From: Deltaproteobacteria bacterium
Lineage (GTDB): Bacteria > Desulfobacterota > Desulfobacteria > Desulfobacterales > G020354645
Reading direction: 5' to 3'
NCBI GenBank assembly: GCA_020354645.1
Contig: CP070652.1
Coordinates: forward strand, 2,547,534-2,587,309
DNA: 39,776 nt
The notes beneath the pieces are model-generated. The model worked only from the letters and a program-made list of their open reading frames with translations. It did not search any database and was not told the origin of the DNA. Every line of letters starts with the position of its first letter. The first letter of the stretch is position 1. This document shows, piece after piece, positions 17,430-29,328 of this stretch. Both the position numbers and the translations under genes were made by a program.

Positions 17430-19541
17430 ATGGATAGTTTATTGCTGGAAATCGGGACCGAGGAAATCCCAGCAGGTTATATCCATCCTGCATTGAAAGC
17501 AATCTCTTCAACCTTGTTGAAGAGATTGACAGATGCACGCGTTGAGCACGGAGGCGCCAAAGTTTTCGGAACGCCGCGCAGGCTTGCCGTTAGGGTTGAA
17601 AATGTAGCCGTCAAGCAGAAATCCGTAATAACTGAAGTTGTTGGACCGCCCTTAAAGATTGGTTTTGATGAGAAAGGCAATCCCACAACAGCGGCTCGTA
17701 AATTTGCCCAGAGGGTAAAAGTGGCCGTGAGTAAGCTCGCCGTAAAGGAGACAGATAGGGGTTCTTATCTGTATGCTGAAAAAACAGAACGGGGACAGGC
17801 GACCCGGAACATATTGAAAGATATTCTTCCGGAAGTAATAGTATCAACACCCTTTCCGAAAAAAATGAGATGGGCGGATCTGGACTTTGAATTTGCACGA
17901 CCGATCCATTCCATTCTGGCTCTTTTCGGTAAGTCGGTTATCCAATTTCAGTTAGGCAGCTTAAATAGCGCTCGCTATACCCAGGGTCATTATGTTATGT
18001 CTCCCGGCAGAATAAAAATAAGTCATGCCGATGATTATGTAGATGAATTGCGAGCCGTCCAAGTTTTGGTGGATATGGATGAACGCAAGGCGAAGCTTAA
18101 GCAGGGTATTCACGAAATTGCAGAAAAACTTGGCGGTCGCATTTTACCCGATGAGGAACTGATCGATATCAATAACAATCTGGTTGAATTTCCCTTTGCC
18201 GTTGCGGGTAAATTTGACCAAGCATTTCTCGAGGTTCCTGATGAGGTATTGATCAATGCCATGCGGGAGCACCAGAAATACTTTTCAGTGATCGACCATG
18301 ACGGTAAGCTGATGCCCTGTTTTATAGCAGTCAACAACACGGCGGCAAGGGACATGGCCCTTGTGGCAATCGGTCACGAGCGGGTGATCCGGGCCCGTTT
18401 GGCCGATGCACAATTTTTTTATCGCGGCGATCTGGAAGTTTCCGATGATGAACGCGTCGAAAAATTAAAAGGGGTTCTTTTTCAGGCAAAGCTGGGAACG
18501 ATGTATGAAAAAATCGAGCGGGTTGGAAAGATTGCCGAATATCTGGCTTCTACGGTTGATTTTGGTTTTGATCTTGGAAAAAACGGTGCCGATCTTAAAA
18601 GACAAGTATCGAGAGCCGCCAAATTGTGCAAAGCCGATCTGGTTAGTCAGGTGGTGGTTGAATTTCCGAAACTACAAGGGGTGATTGGGAGGGTGTACGC
18701 CACCCTCTCAGGTGAGTTGCCCACGGTGGCCGCTGCCATAGAAGAGCACTACCGGCCGGTTTACTCCGGTGCACCTCTCCCGGAGACACTGGTTGGCGCA
18801 ATCCTCAGTATCGCTGATAAAATGGATTCCATTTGCGGGTGTTTCTGCGTCGGATTGGTTCCCACCGGTGCATCCGATTCGTATGCGCTTCGGCGGCAGG
18901 GCATCGGTATCGTTCAAATCATGCACGAGAAGGGGTTTTCTTTTTCATTGAAAGAACTGATCCAAACCAGTCTAAAGCTTTTCGGCATAAAAAGCGCCCG
19001 GGAAATAAATGATCTGACGGAAAATGTAAATACTTTTATAAGAAACCGCATCTCACATCTTTTGGTTGAAGAAGGGTACCCAAAGGACATCATTTCTGCT
19101 GTCGTGGATGTTTCCGTTGAAGATGTACCCAATGTGTGGAACAGGGTCAGTGCTTTGGAAGCATTGAGGGCCCAGCCGGATTTTGAAACCCTCGTGGCCG
19201 GATTCAAGCGGGTTGATAATATCATAAAAAAATCCGATGAGTTTGACACCGTTGCCATGATTAAAGAAGTGAACCAAAGTCTTTTTGAGCATCAAAGCGA
19301 GTCTGACCTCTTTTCCGCTTTCAGAGAGGTGGAAAGGAAAGTGGTTGACGCCATGGCCAAAGGATTTTTCGATCAGGCACTCATTGAAATCGCCTCACTG
19401 CGTAATTCGGTTGATGCCTTTTTTGACGGCGTAATGGTCATGACGGACAACCGGAAAGTCCGCCAAAATCGACTTGCCTTGCTGACGCATATAGCGGCGT
19501 TGTTCGGAAAATTTGCTGATTTTTCGAAGATTGTAACCTGA
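17430..19541 (+). CDS. glyS: Glycyl-tRNA synthetase beta subunit
   Basis: 703 residues, close to the E. coli length (689). GlyS binds tRNA-Gly and completes the alpha2beta2 enzyme. Seen are the N-terminal segment LLLEIGTEEIPAGYI, RWADLDFEFARPIH, the HD-like domain region with ADKMDSICGCFCVGLVPTGA, then DSYALRRQGIGIVQI, and a C-terminal DALR-like anticodon domain. AGGGG before the ATG serves as ribosome-binding site. It must be co-transcribed with glyQ through the fold-back element, since no other good promoter is visible in the 200-base gap. Confidence 0.96.
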   Translation: MDSLLLEIGTEEIPAGYIHPALKAISSTLLKRLTDARVEHGGAKVFGTPRRLAVRVENVAVKQKSVITEVVGPPLKIGFDEKGNPTTAARKFAQRVKVAVSKLAVKETDRGSYLYAEKTERGQATRNILKDILPEVIVSTPFPKKMRWADLDFEFARPIHSILALFGKSVIQFQLGSLNSARYTQGHYVMSPGRIKISHADDYVDELRAVQVLVDMDERKAKLKQGIHEIAEKLGGRILPDEELIDINNNLVEFPFAVAGKFDQAFLEVPDEVLINAMREHQKYFSVIDHDGKLMPCFIAVNNTAARDMALVAIGHERVIRARLADAQFFYRGDLEVSDDERVEKLKGVLFQAKLGTMYEKIERVGKIAEYLASTVDFGFDLGKNGADLKRQVSRAAKLCKADLVSQVVVEFPKLQGVIGRVYATLSGELPTVAAAIEEHYRPVYSGAPLPETLVGAILSIADKMDSICGCFCVGLVPTGASDSYALRRQGIGIVQIMHEKGFSFSLKELIQTSLKLFGIKSAREINDLTENVNTFIRNRISHLLVEEGYPKDIISAVVDVSVEDVPNVWNRVSALEALRAQPDFETLVAGFKRVDNIIKKSDEFDTVAMIKEVNQSLFEHQSESDLFSAFREVERKVVDAMAKGFFDQALIEIASLRNSVDAFFDGVMVMTDNRKVRQNRLALLTHIAALFGKFADFSKIVT

Positions 19542-19556
19542 ATGTGGAGGAGAAAG

Positions 19557-19811
19557 ATGCCATACGATTCGGAAAAAGACCAGTTGCTTAAAAAATGGCA
19601 GTCTGAAGAGACGGGACTCGTTGTTAGTATTAACCGCTATGCCGATGGTGACCCAAAAGTTCAAATCGGCCCCAGGATCCTGAAGAAAAAAGACGGCAGC
19701 GAAAGGACTCCGGTGAAGGCCGGACGCTTGAGCATGGAGGATCTGATGTGGTTGTACGACATTATTGATGAGGTCAGAAACGAGATGGAAAACTTGGTTC
19801 AACCGCAATAA
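19557..19811 (+). CDS. Small conserved-looking protein of unknown function (84 residues)
   Basis: The ATG at 19557 is chosen over one at 19542 because GGAGGAG lies just before it. The glyS stop is 15 bases upstream, so the two are probably translated from one mRNA. The sequence has a strand-rich first half (GLVVSINRYADGDPKVQIGP) and a C-terminal helix (SMEDLMWLYDIIDEVRNEM). This strands-then-helix layout recalls PC4-like single-stranded nucleic-acid binding proteins, but that is only an impression. It has no signal peptide and no cysteines. Codon use resembles the neighbours. I do not recognise the family with confidence. Confidence 0.7.
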   Translation: MPYDSEKDQLLKKWQSEETGLVVSINRYADGDPKVQIGPRILKKKDGSERTPVKAGRLSMEDLMWLYDIIDEVRNEMENLVQPQ

Positions 19812-19828
19812 CCTTTAAATTTATTTCA

Positions 19829-19848
19829 GGGGTCGAATAAATTACCCC
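19829..19848 (+). terminator. Weak hairpin after the small gene
   Basis: GGGGT (19829-19833) pairs with ACCCC (19844-19848) over a 10-base AT-rich loop and is followed by a T-rich stretch (CTTCATTTATTT). It could be a weak terminator before the nucleoside phosphorylase. It also shares the word GGGGTCG with the fold-back element upstream. Confidence 0.25.
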
Positions 19849-19898
19849 GATCCTTCATTTATTTAGCCTGTGACCAGCCAGAGACATCATTTACGCAA

Positions 19899-22669
<2,771 letters not shown>

Positions 22670-22738
22670 ACCAGCGCAAAGTGCTTTGGAAAAATTTACC
22701 CCGCGCCAGGGCCGGTACAACCGTGAAAATAACTATAA

Positions 22739-22768
22739 TACAATGCGGGGGAATACAATGCGGGGGAA
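22739..22768 (+). repeat. Tandem duplication of a 15-bp unit in the acyP leader
   Basis: Two perfect copies of TACAATGCGGGGGAA lie directly before the acyP start. Each holds an ATG and a G-rich ribosome-binding-like stretch. The two ATGs share a nine-codon frame (MRGNTMRGK) whose TAA overlaps the acyP start codon as TAATG. Confidence 0.85.
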
Positions 22769-22771
22769 ATA

Positions 22772-23053
22772 ATGGAAGACATGGTCAGAGCCCACGTAAT
22801 CATCGCTGGCAGGGTTCAAGGCGTATTTTTCCGCCTGGAAACGCAGCGAGCCGCCGAAAGATACGGCGTTTCAGGCTGGGTGCGGAATAAACGTGACGGA
22901 ACTGTAGAAGCCGTGTTTGAGGGGGACCAAACGCGTGTTGATTCCATCCTCAAGTGGTGCCAGCAGGGTTCCCCTGCGGCCGCTGTAGAGCGGGTTGATT
23001 TGACGTGGGAAGAACACACCGGTGAGTACCCGGGCTTTGAGATCACCTATTGA
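22772..23053 (+). CDS. acyP: Acylphosphatase
   Basis: 93 residues, the standard size. Acylphosphatase hydrolyses acyl phosphates such as carbamoyl phosphate and 1,3-bisphosphoglycerate. The signature GRVQGVFFR contains the phosphate-binding Arg21, and GWVRNKRDGTVEAVFEG contains the catalytic Asn39. The ferredoxin-like fold ends in PGFEITY. The start has a G-rich upstream stretch that is present twice through a tandem duplication. It follows ligA by about 100 bases and is convergent with the HU gene. Confidence 0.95.
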   Translation: MEDMVRAHVIIAGRVQGVFFRLETQRAAERYGVSGWVRNKRDGTVEAVFEGDQTRVDSILKWCQQGSPAAAVERVDLTWEEHTGEYPGFEITY

Positions 23054-23062
23054 ACCGGCCGC

Positions 23063-23105
23063 AAAAAAAAGGCGGTTTATGCACTGCTGGGTGAATAAAC
23101 CGCCT
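23063..23105. terminator. Rho-independent terminator shared by convergent HU and acyP genes
   Basis: An 11-bp perfect stem, AGGCGGTTTAT (23070-23080) with ATAAACCGCCT (23095-23105), has a 14-base loop. On the minus strand it runs into eight T residues (23070-23063), a strong terminator for HU. On the plus strand no T tract follows, so it would end acyP only weakly. Confidence 0.88.
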
Positions 23106-23122
23106 CGCTGAAAATTATTAAA

Positions 23123-23395
23123 TTAAATAGCATCTCTCAGCTTTTTACCCGGACGGAACTTTACCACATTGGTGGCTTTAATTTTGATCGGTTCACCAGT
23201 TTGCGGATTGCGACCTTTGCGGGCTTTGCGCCGGACTTTTGAAAAAGTTCCGAATCCCACCAGCGTCACCTTGCCTTCTTTTTTCTTAAGTGCTTTGGTG
23301 ACATTGGACATGAAGGAATTCAAAGCAGCAGATGCTGCAACTTTTGAAATTCCGGCATCCTTGGCAGCCTTTTCTACTAATTCTGCTTTTGTCAT
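23123..23395 (-). CDS. hup: DNA-binding protein HU
   Basis: 90 residues, matching HU/IHF family length. HU is a dimeric histone-like protein that bends DNA and compacts the nucleoid. Seen are MTKAELVEKAAKDAGISK, the strand region VTLVGFGTFSKVRRKARKGR, and the arm motif GRNPQTGEPIKI with the intercalating Pro. The lysine-rich KALKKKEG and the end FRPGKKLRDAI are typical. A G-rich stretch precedes the ATG. The promoter (23483-23512) and terminator are both clear, so it is monocistronic. Confidence 0.97.
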   Translation of the reverse strand: MTKAELVEKAAKDAGISKVAASAALNSFMSNVTKALKKKEGKVTLVGFGTFSKVRRKARKGRNPQTGEPIKIKATNVVKFRPGKKLRDAI

Positions 23396-23482
23396 TATAC
23401 CTTTCCCCCTTTTCGTTTTGGATTAATATTTTTAAACATCCCCCAACGGCCTATTTCTCTATGTCTTTAGAGAAGTGATCCT

Positions 23483-23512
23483 ATTTTGTCAGAAGAAATC
23501 GGCCTTTGTCAA
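23483..23512 (-). promoter_or_regulatory. Promoter of the HU gene
   Basis: On the minus strand TTGACA (23512-23507, perfect) is followed after 18 bases by CAAAAT (23488-23483, four of six). It lies about 90 bases before the HU start. The leader between is AT-rich with no obvious structure. Confidence 0.5.
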
Positions 23513-23747
23513 TACCTTTTTTAAAAATATTTTGTGTCAGCCCCAATATTTTATGGTATTTGCAACTATTAGCGTGTCAAAATCCTTGAAGCAGCAGAAT
23601 GTGGAGAGAACAAAAATATGTGAAACCCCAATCGCGTAATGGCCTCGTGTATTTTCCATTACATTGTTTTTAACCGCAATCTGCGGCGATAAAAGGCTTA
23701 ATTTCTCTGTTTTTATCAGATTGAGATACTTGGATGCGGCCACTTGT
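23513..23747. other. Non-coding gap between ftsY and HU
   Basis: I see no convincing gene. There is a small hairpin, CCGCAATCTGCGG (23674-23686), downstream of ftsY, but it lacks a T tract, so its role as a terminator is doubtful. The open frame crossing this gap has no homology I recognise and overlaps the ftsY end. Confidence 0.5.
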
Positions 23748-24881
23748 CTAAAACAACGCATTTACAAATTGTTCAGGATCAAAGTTCTGAAGATCTTCAA
23801 TTTTTTCTCCGATACCGACGTACTTGATTGGGATTTGCAACGCACTGAAAATACTTACCACGATCCCACCTTTAGCTGTTCCGTCAAGCTTGGCAAGCGC
23901 AATTGCGGTTACACCGAGAGCTTCATTGAATAATTGGGCCTGTGACAGGGCATTTTGACCGGTCGTGGCGTCAAGCACCAAGAGAACTTCATGGGGGGCG
24001 CCGGGAAGTTTTTTGGCAATTGTGCGTTTTATTTTTTTGAGTTCTTCCATCAGGTTGACCCTGGTGTGGAGTCTTCCGGCAGTATCTACCAAAACAATAT
24101 CAGCCCCTCTGGCCATTGCGGCTTCCATGCCATCGTAGGCTACCGCTGCAGGGTCTGCGCCATTTTTATGTTTAACAAAATCCGCACCTGCTCTATGGGC
24201 CCAGATGCCGAGCTGTTCTATGGCTGCAGCTCGGAAGGTGTCGGCTGCTGCGATGAGCACTTTTTTGCCAGCCGCCGCATATTTCGCGGCAAGTTTTCCA
24301 ATGGTCGTGGTTTTGCCGACCCCATTGACACCCACGACCATGATAATATAAGGGCTTACGTCAATTTTGTCCGCCAGGGGCGTTTGAGCCTTCAGAATTG
24401 AAAGCACCTCCTCCTTAAGAACCGCCTTCAGCGACGCTGCATCCTGGATGCTTGTGGACTTCTCAACAATGCCTTCAATCAGATTTAAAGTCGTTGCGAC
24501 ACCAATGTCTGAGGTTATCAAGAGTTCTTCAAGCTCCTCGAGTAGGTCAGCATTAATTTTTTTATTCCTTACAAAGAGCTGGTTAAGATCGGTGGTAAAA
24601 ATTTTGCGTGTCTTTGAAAGGCCGTCCCGCAAACGTTTGAAATAACCATTCGATTTCGGCCGGTCTTCCGGTTTTGGGGGAGTCGCCGTCGGCGGATACA
24701 CCGGTGTAACTATCTCATTTTGAAATTTCTCATTTGATTCTGATTCAGGAGGTACGGGAGTGTTGGGATTTTTTGTTCCGTCAAAAATTCCTGCTTGCGG
24801 CGATGTTTCTTTTTCTGAAAGCCCTTGAATTAGCGACGGCTTGCAATTGTTTTTGTTTTTAGTTTTTTTAAACCAGCTCAA
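23748..24881 (-). CDS. ftsY: Signal recognition particle receptor FtsY
   Basis: 377 residues. FtsY docks SRP-ribosome complexes at the inner membrane through paired GTPases. A charged, proline-rich N-terminal A region (about 1-85) precedes the N domain, and the G domain has G1 GVNGVGKT (184-191), DTFRAAAIEQL (214-224), DTAGRLH (266-272), and LAKLDGTAKGG with the KLDG base-specificity motif. The end is GIGEKIEDLQNFDPEQFVNALF-like, the family C-terminus. It follows smc on the same strand after 105 bases, so the two may be co-transcribed. Confidence 0.96.
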   Translation of the reverse strand: MSWFKKTKNKNNCKPSLIQGLSEKETSPQAGIFDGTKNPNTPVPPESESNEKFQNEIVTPVYPPTATPPKPEDRPKSNGYFKRLRDGLSKTRKIFTTDLNQLFVRNKKINADLLEELEELLITSDIGVATTLNLIEGIVEKSTSIQDAASLKAVLKEEVLSILKAQTPLADKIDVSPYIIMVVGVNGVGKTTTIGKLAAKYAAAGKKVLIAAADTFRAAAIEQLGIWAHRAGADFVKHKNGADPAAVAYDGMEAAMARGADIVLVDTAGRLHTRVNLMEELKKIKRTIAKKLPGAPHEVLLVLDATTGQNALSQAQLFNEALGVTAIALAKLDGTAKGGIVVSIFSALQIPIKYVGIGEKIEDLQNFDPEQFVNALF

Positions 24882-24986
24882 AGCCGCATGTCTCCTTACT
24901 TTAGGTTGGGAACTGGAAATTGTTTTCGAATGGAGGCGGTTTCGGAGAACTTTCTGATATCCAAAATTTCCAAGTTAAGATATCAA

Positions 24987-27900
24987 TTAATTTGAGACTC
25001 CGGGGCGATCAAAGTTAACGGAAACAATTTTTGAAATTCCTTTGGTTTCCATGGTGATACCGAAAAGGGTATCTGCAAATTCCATACTTTTTTTGTTGTG
25101 GGTAATCATGACGATTTGAGACTTTTCGCCAATAAGCTTCAGCAAGTCATTGAAACGGTAAATATTGACGTCATCCAGGGGGGCGTCGATTTCATCCATG
25201 AGACAAAATGATGCCGGTTTTAATAAATACAGCGCAAAAATAAAGGCTATGGCGGCAAGTGCTTTTTCACCCCCCGATAAAAGACTCATCCTTGTGAGTT
25301 TTTTACCTGGAGGATGTATCATGTATTCCACACCGGTTTCCAATGGATCTTCCGGGTTTGCAAGAATTAGTTTTGCCGATCCGCCTTCAAAGAGACGTGG
25401 AAAAACTTCCGCAAGTTTTTCATTGACTGCCGTAAACGTTTCCACAAATCTTTGATGGGTGACCTTATCGATTTTTTTGATTACCGTATGCAAATCTTGT
25501 ACCGCTTTAATGAGATCATCACGCTGTTTGCAAAGAAAGTCATAGCGGATCTTTAATTGTTGATACTCATTGATAGCTCCCAGATTAACGTCAAAGATTG
25601 CCGCTATCTTTTTCCTTAACCGCTCCAATTCATCCTCAATTTCATTAAGGGGAACACCATCGATCCCCCCTTTTTCAGTCACTGCCGGATCATTTGACAT
25701 TCTTGCCAATTCAGACCGGTATGTTGAAAAAGGCTTATGATAACGTTCTTCCAAACGGCTGGCGATATTATCACGGTGGAGGGTGCGTTGACTCTGTTCA
25801 AGTTCCAGCAAACGGAGTTTTTCCAGAACTTTTTCACGTTTACTTTGAATTTCCGACTTGATGGTATCGTTGTCTTTTAATTTCTCATCTATTTTATTAA
25901 AATCCGCCTCGGTGTCCGCAATTGTCTGCTCAAAAATTTTCAGCCTCTCATACATTTGAGAAAGGGTCTGATTAGATTCTGCTATTTTATTTTCAGAAAA
26001 GATCTTTCGCTGGTGTTTACGGGTAAGATCATCGCCAAGCTGTCGGCTTTGTTGTAGGGCGTCGCTCTGAAATTCTTTTAATCGTCTCAAGGTATTGTTG
26101 CTGTTTTCCAACCTGGCGTTCAGGGTTGTCTGCTTGAGTTTGAGATCTACGATCTTTTGATTATACGCTTCCATATCCGATGAAACAGCGTTAACCTGCT
26201 TTGACTTTTCGGTTATTTTTTGCTGAGCCCTTTTAATCCGGTCGGTGATTTCTTTAAGGGCTGTGTTGTATTTAGCAATTTCGTCATCGATATCGCTTTT
26301 TTCACCGATGAGCTGTTCTCGTTCCAAATTTACAATATCAAGATGGCGCAGTGCGTGTTTTAAATCCTCGGATGCTTTGTATAGTGTCTTTTCTGCTTCA
26401 ACTTCATGTTGTTGGGTCTTATTTATCTGTTCGCTCAGCTGTTGCAAGTGGGTTTCAATTTTACGGATTTCGTCCTCCAGGGCCTTTTGGGCACTGCGTT
26501 CAGACGCTAGCTGATGTTCGAATTCTTTTTTCTTCTGATTCAGTCGTTTAAGCTCCTGCTTTTTTGCCAGAATGCCGGTACTTTTATCTTGGCTGCCACC
26601 GACCAGGATTCCCTGGTGAGAAATAATATTTCCGTTTTTGGTAACCACGGTCTGCAATGTGCCATTGGTTTTATATATTTTTAAGGCCTCATGCATATTG
26701 TCCGCCACAACAACATGACCGATTAAAGCTTCGGCAATTTTTTCAAAACCGGGTTTAACCGCAACATGTTGCAAAAGGCGATGTTGTGAGTCAGGTGCGC
26801 TCTGTTGTTCCGGCGCGATCTTTTTAACCGTCGAAATAGGGATAAAACCGCTTCGGCCGGCGCTGTTGGACTGTAAGTAATCAATGGCTCTAAGACCCGT
26901 CTGTTGATCGTTTACCAGTATGTACTGTAATGATTCGCCAAGCGCAGCTTCTACCGCAGTTTCAAAGGAAGGTTCCGGTTCGAAGATATCTGCCGTTAAG
27001 CCCAAGATTCCGTCGAATTCTAAACGACGTCGTGAGCTTGCCGGATCATCCGCTGCTTCCGTCCGGTTGTTCAGTCGCAAAACCGCTTTAACGCCGTCTT
27101 TGTACCATTCGAGGTTTTCTTCCATCTTTTTTAAGGTATTGTATTTTGATCTGAACTTGTTCTTTTCGATTTCAAGCGTCTGGACCTGTTTTACCTTCAC
27201 GGCCAAGGCTTGGTTTTTTGCGTCGATCTCAGTTCGGACCAGAGACAATTGATGGTTGATTTTATCCATTTCCTGTTTGATATCCGCCAGATTTTTCTTA
27301 GCTTTTTCTTCCCGCTTTTGAGCCGACTGGGCCTTTTTGCTTGCTATTGCCGCTTCTTGATCGGTTCTTTCGAGACGTTTTTTCAGACTTTCTTTATTGT
27401 CTGACGCATTCTGATAAATATTTTTAAAACGGGCTTCCTGAGCTGCCAGATCCATCAGGTCCGCTTTGTTTTTATCTTGCGCTGCGGTTAAGACCGACAG
27501 TTGCTCTCGAATTTCGGTCGCAGCCGTTTGTTTCCGGTGCAGATGTGAGTTGACGGTACGGATCTGTTCCTGCAAGTTACTATTCTGTTTTTCACCTGCA
27601 TCGATCTCGGATTGGATACTGGAGTTTTTTTGTTCGATTTCTTTCTGGGCAGATTCTAGTTCGACAATTTCACCGGCGAGTCTTTTGATTTCTGTGCGCA
27701 GGTGGGCCAGATCATTTTCCAGGCGATCAATATTTCGCTGGGTTTCGAATTGTTGAGATTTTTGTTCCGAAATCTCCTGATTTTTTTGCCAACGCTGATG
27801 TTTTGTCTCCTCCAGGGCGGCATCTAATTTATGGAGTTGGGCCGTATGGCTGATGTCCGTGTCTCTGAGATCATGTAAAAGCGCATCGGTTTGATCAATT

Positions 27901-28628
27901 TGGCCGGAGAGTTCTCGGTAATTATACAGGGCCAGGCTTACATCGAGGGTTTTGATGCGTTCCTGATATTTTTTGTAACGTTCAGCTTTTCTGGCCTGGC
28001 GTTTGAGACTGTTCATCTGGCGTTTGATTTCAGCGATGATATCAGACAGCCGCAATAGGTTTTGACTCGTAGACTGAACCTTACGGAGGGCTTCATTTTT
28101 TCGGGTTTTAAAGCGTGTTGTACCCGCAGCTTCTTCCAAATAGAATCGTCTTTCATCGGGATTGGCATCCGTGATGGCACCAATGCTGCCCTGTTGAATA
28201 ACGGCATAAGTTTTAGCGCCCATGCCGCTTCCCAGAAAAACGTTGTGGATGTCCTTTAGCCGGCACGGTTTCTTGTTCAGGTAATATGCGCTTTCGCCAG
28301 AGCGATAAAGCCGCCTGGTGAGCATAATTTCGGAATAGTCCTTAAATTCTTCAGGTGCCGAGCCATTGTCGTTTGAGAGGATTAAGTTAACTTCAGCCAT
28401 ATTCAAGGGCGGTTTTCCGTTCGAACCCGAAAATATAACATCTTCCATGGATTTTCCGCGAAGCTGTTTGACACTTTGCTCCCCCATGACCCATCGTAAC
28501 GCATCGACTACGTTACTTTTGCCGCATCCATTGGGTCCCACCACTGCCGAAATTCCCTCTGGAAATTCAATACTGGCTTTATCATAAAAGGATTTAAATC
28601 CGATGATATCAAGCTTTTTCAGTTTCAT
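24987..28628 (-). CDS. smc: Chromosome partition protein SMC
   Basis: 1213 residues. SMC is the ATPase core of condensin. The N-terminal head has Walker A GPNGCGKS (31-38) and ALRWVMGEQSVKQLRGKSM. Two long coiled coils flank a hinge at about 510-670 (ILGLTADIFEPEPSFE through ILVGGSQDKSTG). The C-terminal head has the ABC signature LSGGEKALAAIAF starting near 1117 and Walker B CLMDEID near 1142-1148. GGAGAG-like purines precede the ATG. ScpA and ScpB are not in the window. Confidence 0.97.
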   Translation of the reverse strand: MKLKKLDIIGFKSFYDKASIEFPEGISAVVGPNGCGKSNVVDALRWVMGEQSVKQLRGKSMEDVIFSGSNGKPPLNMAEVNLILSNDNGSAPEEFKDYSEIMLTRRLYRSGESAYYLNKKPCRLKDIHNVFLGSGMGAKTYAVIQQGSIGAITDANPDERRFYLEEAAGTTRFKTRKNEALRKVQSTSQNLLRLSDIIAEIKRQMNSLKRQARKAERYKKYQERIKTLDVSLALYNYRELSGQIDQTDALLHDLRDTDISHTAQLHKLDAALEETKHQRWQKNQEISEQKSQQFETQRNIDRLENDLAHLRTEIKRLAGEIVELESAQKEIEQKNSSIQSEIDAGEKQNSNLQEQIRTVNSHLHRKQTAATEIREQLSVLTAAQDKNKADLMDLAAQEARFKNIYQNASDNKESLKKRLERTDQEAAIASKKAQSAQKREEKAKKNLADIKQEMDKINHQLSLVRTEIDAKNQALAVKVKQVQTLEIEKNKFRSKYNTLKKMEENLEWYKDGVKAVLRLNNRTEAADDPASSRRRLEFDGILGLTADIFEPEPSFETAVEAALGESLQYILVNDQQTGLRAIDYLQSNSAGRSGFIPISTVKKIAPEQQSAPDSQHRLLQHVAVKPGFEKIAEALIGHVVVADNMHEALKIYKTNGTLQTVVTKNGNIISHQGILVGGSQDKSTGILAKKQELKRLNQKKKEFEHQLASERSAQKALEDEIRKIETHLQQLSEQINKTQQHEVEAEKTLYKASEDLKHALRHLDIVNLEREQLIGEKSDIDDEIAKYNTALKEITDRIKRAQQKITEKSKQVNAVSSDMEAYNQKIVDLKLKQTTLNARLENSNNTLRRLKEFQSDALQQSRQLGDDLTRKHQRKIFSENKIAESNQTLSQMYERLKIFEQTIADTEADFNKIDEKLKDNDTIKSEIQSKREKVLEKLRLLELEQSQRTLHRDNIASRLEERYHKPFSTYRSELARMSNDPAVTEKGGIDGVPLNEIEDELERLRKKIAAIFDVNLGAINEYQQLKIRYDFLCKQRDDLIKAVQDLHTVIKKIDKVTHQRFVETFTAVNEKLAEVFPRLFEGGSAKLILANPEDPLETGVEYMIHPPGKKLTRMSLLSGGEKALAAIAFIFALYLLKPASFCLMDEIDAPLDDVNIYRFNDLLKLIGEKSQIVMITHNKKSMEFADTLFGITMETKGISKIVSVNFDRPGVSN

Positions 28629-28770
28629 ATAAGTGCTCTCCCTCTTGCCATATTCACTATAAGCCTGTGTTTTGGAAAGACTGATCTCCTTTATGCCGTA
28701 TCTTTATGCCAGACTCCGGTGTAGAGAAAAATGGCCTAAGGACGATATTTTATTCGCCTTCGCCCGAATA

Positions 28771-28790
28771 CTCTGCAGCTTGCTGCAAGG
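28771..28790. repeat. REP-like palindrome, degenerate copy
   Basis: CTCTGCAGCTTGCTGCAAGG contains a 5-bp stem (TGCAG/CTGCA) around CTTG. It aligns with the second copy 96 bases downstream over the core GCAGCTTGCTGC, with the outer stem bases decayed. Confidence 0.5.
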
Positions 28791-28866
28791 ATGAAAGGCA
28801 AGGCGAACCGCGCCTAGCTAGCTAGAGCGAAGGCGGGTTATGCTACGGCGCAATTCCGCCCTGATA

Positions 28867-28886
28867 CCCCGCAGCTTGCTGCGGGG
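28867..28886. repeat. REP-like palindrome, intact copy
   Basis: CCCCGCAG (28867-28874), CTTG, CTGCGGGG (28879-28886): an 8-bp perfect GC-rich stem with a tetraloop. There is no T tract, so it is not a classical terminator. Such short stable palindromes in gaps are typical of REP elements mobilised by REP-associated transposases. Confidence 0.6.
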
Positions 28887-29328
28887 AACTTCCTAATCCT
28901 GCTGATAATACCAGCAAGCAGGCAGCTTGTAAAGCGAAAAACACAATAGGCAGTATATTTTATGAGCTCGAATACAATATATGGGGTTTTTGGGACAGTA
29001 TCGTTTATTGACCCTCAATGGGTGATGGTTTCAAGCTTCAGGATAATTTCATATCTTATCAAATATTTATTAAAAAATTTGTGAACGCCTTGATTTTACT
29101 AAAATAATGCCGGTCTAAATCACGTCAACCTTAGGTAACATCATGCCTTTCGGCCGACTTTTGAAACAATTTAATTGTTACCGTAACTGCGTCAAATAGA
29201 ACGATAATTTTTGTATAAGGGAGATAAAAAACCCCTTTATCTTTCAAAAATTGAGGTATAGAAGAATACAAAGGCAAATTCACTAATGCATTGCGCATTC
29301 AAGGTCTTCACTACTTTTTAAGCCCCGG

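Larger units (their letters stand above)
28629..29328. other. 700-base non-coding region with REP-like palindromes
   Basis: No gene is supported. Contents: two related palindromes (28771-28790 and 28867-28886, listed separately), a run of three overlapping CTAG sites (28814-28825, CTAGCTAGCTAG), inverted copies of GAAGGCGGG-like sequence around them, and, further right, plain AT-rich DNA with a weak AAGGG/CCCTT hairpin near 29220-29245. It separates smc (-) from the symporter gene (+) and must hold both promoters; none stands out. Confidence 0.6.

Noticed and set aside
23537..23761. Minus-strand 74-codon frame between ftsY and HU
   Set aside because: It overlaps the ftsY end, has no ribosome-binding site and no recognisable features.
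25165..28587. Several plus-strand open frames of 60-110 codons opposite smc
   Set aside because: They are antisense to a well-supported SMC gene and show repetitive Ser/Phe-rich composition typical of shadows of coiled-coil codons.
28629..29328. Hidden gene in the 700-base gap beside smc
   Set aside because: No frame of useful length with a ribosome-binding site or protein-like composition could be found on either strand.
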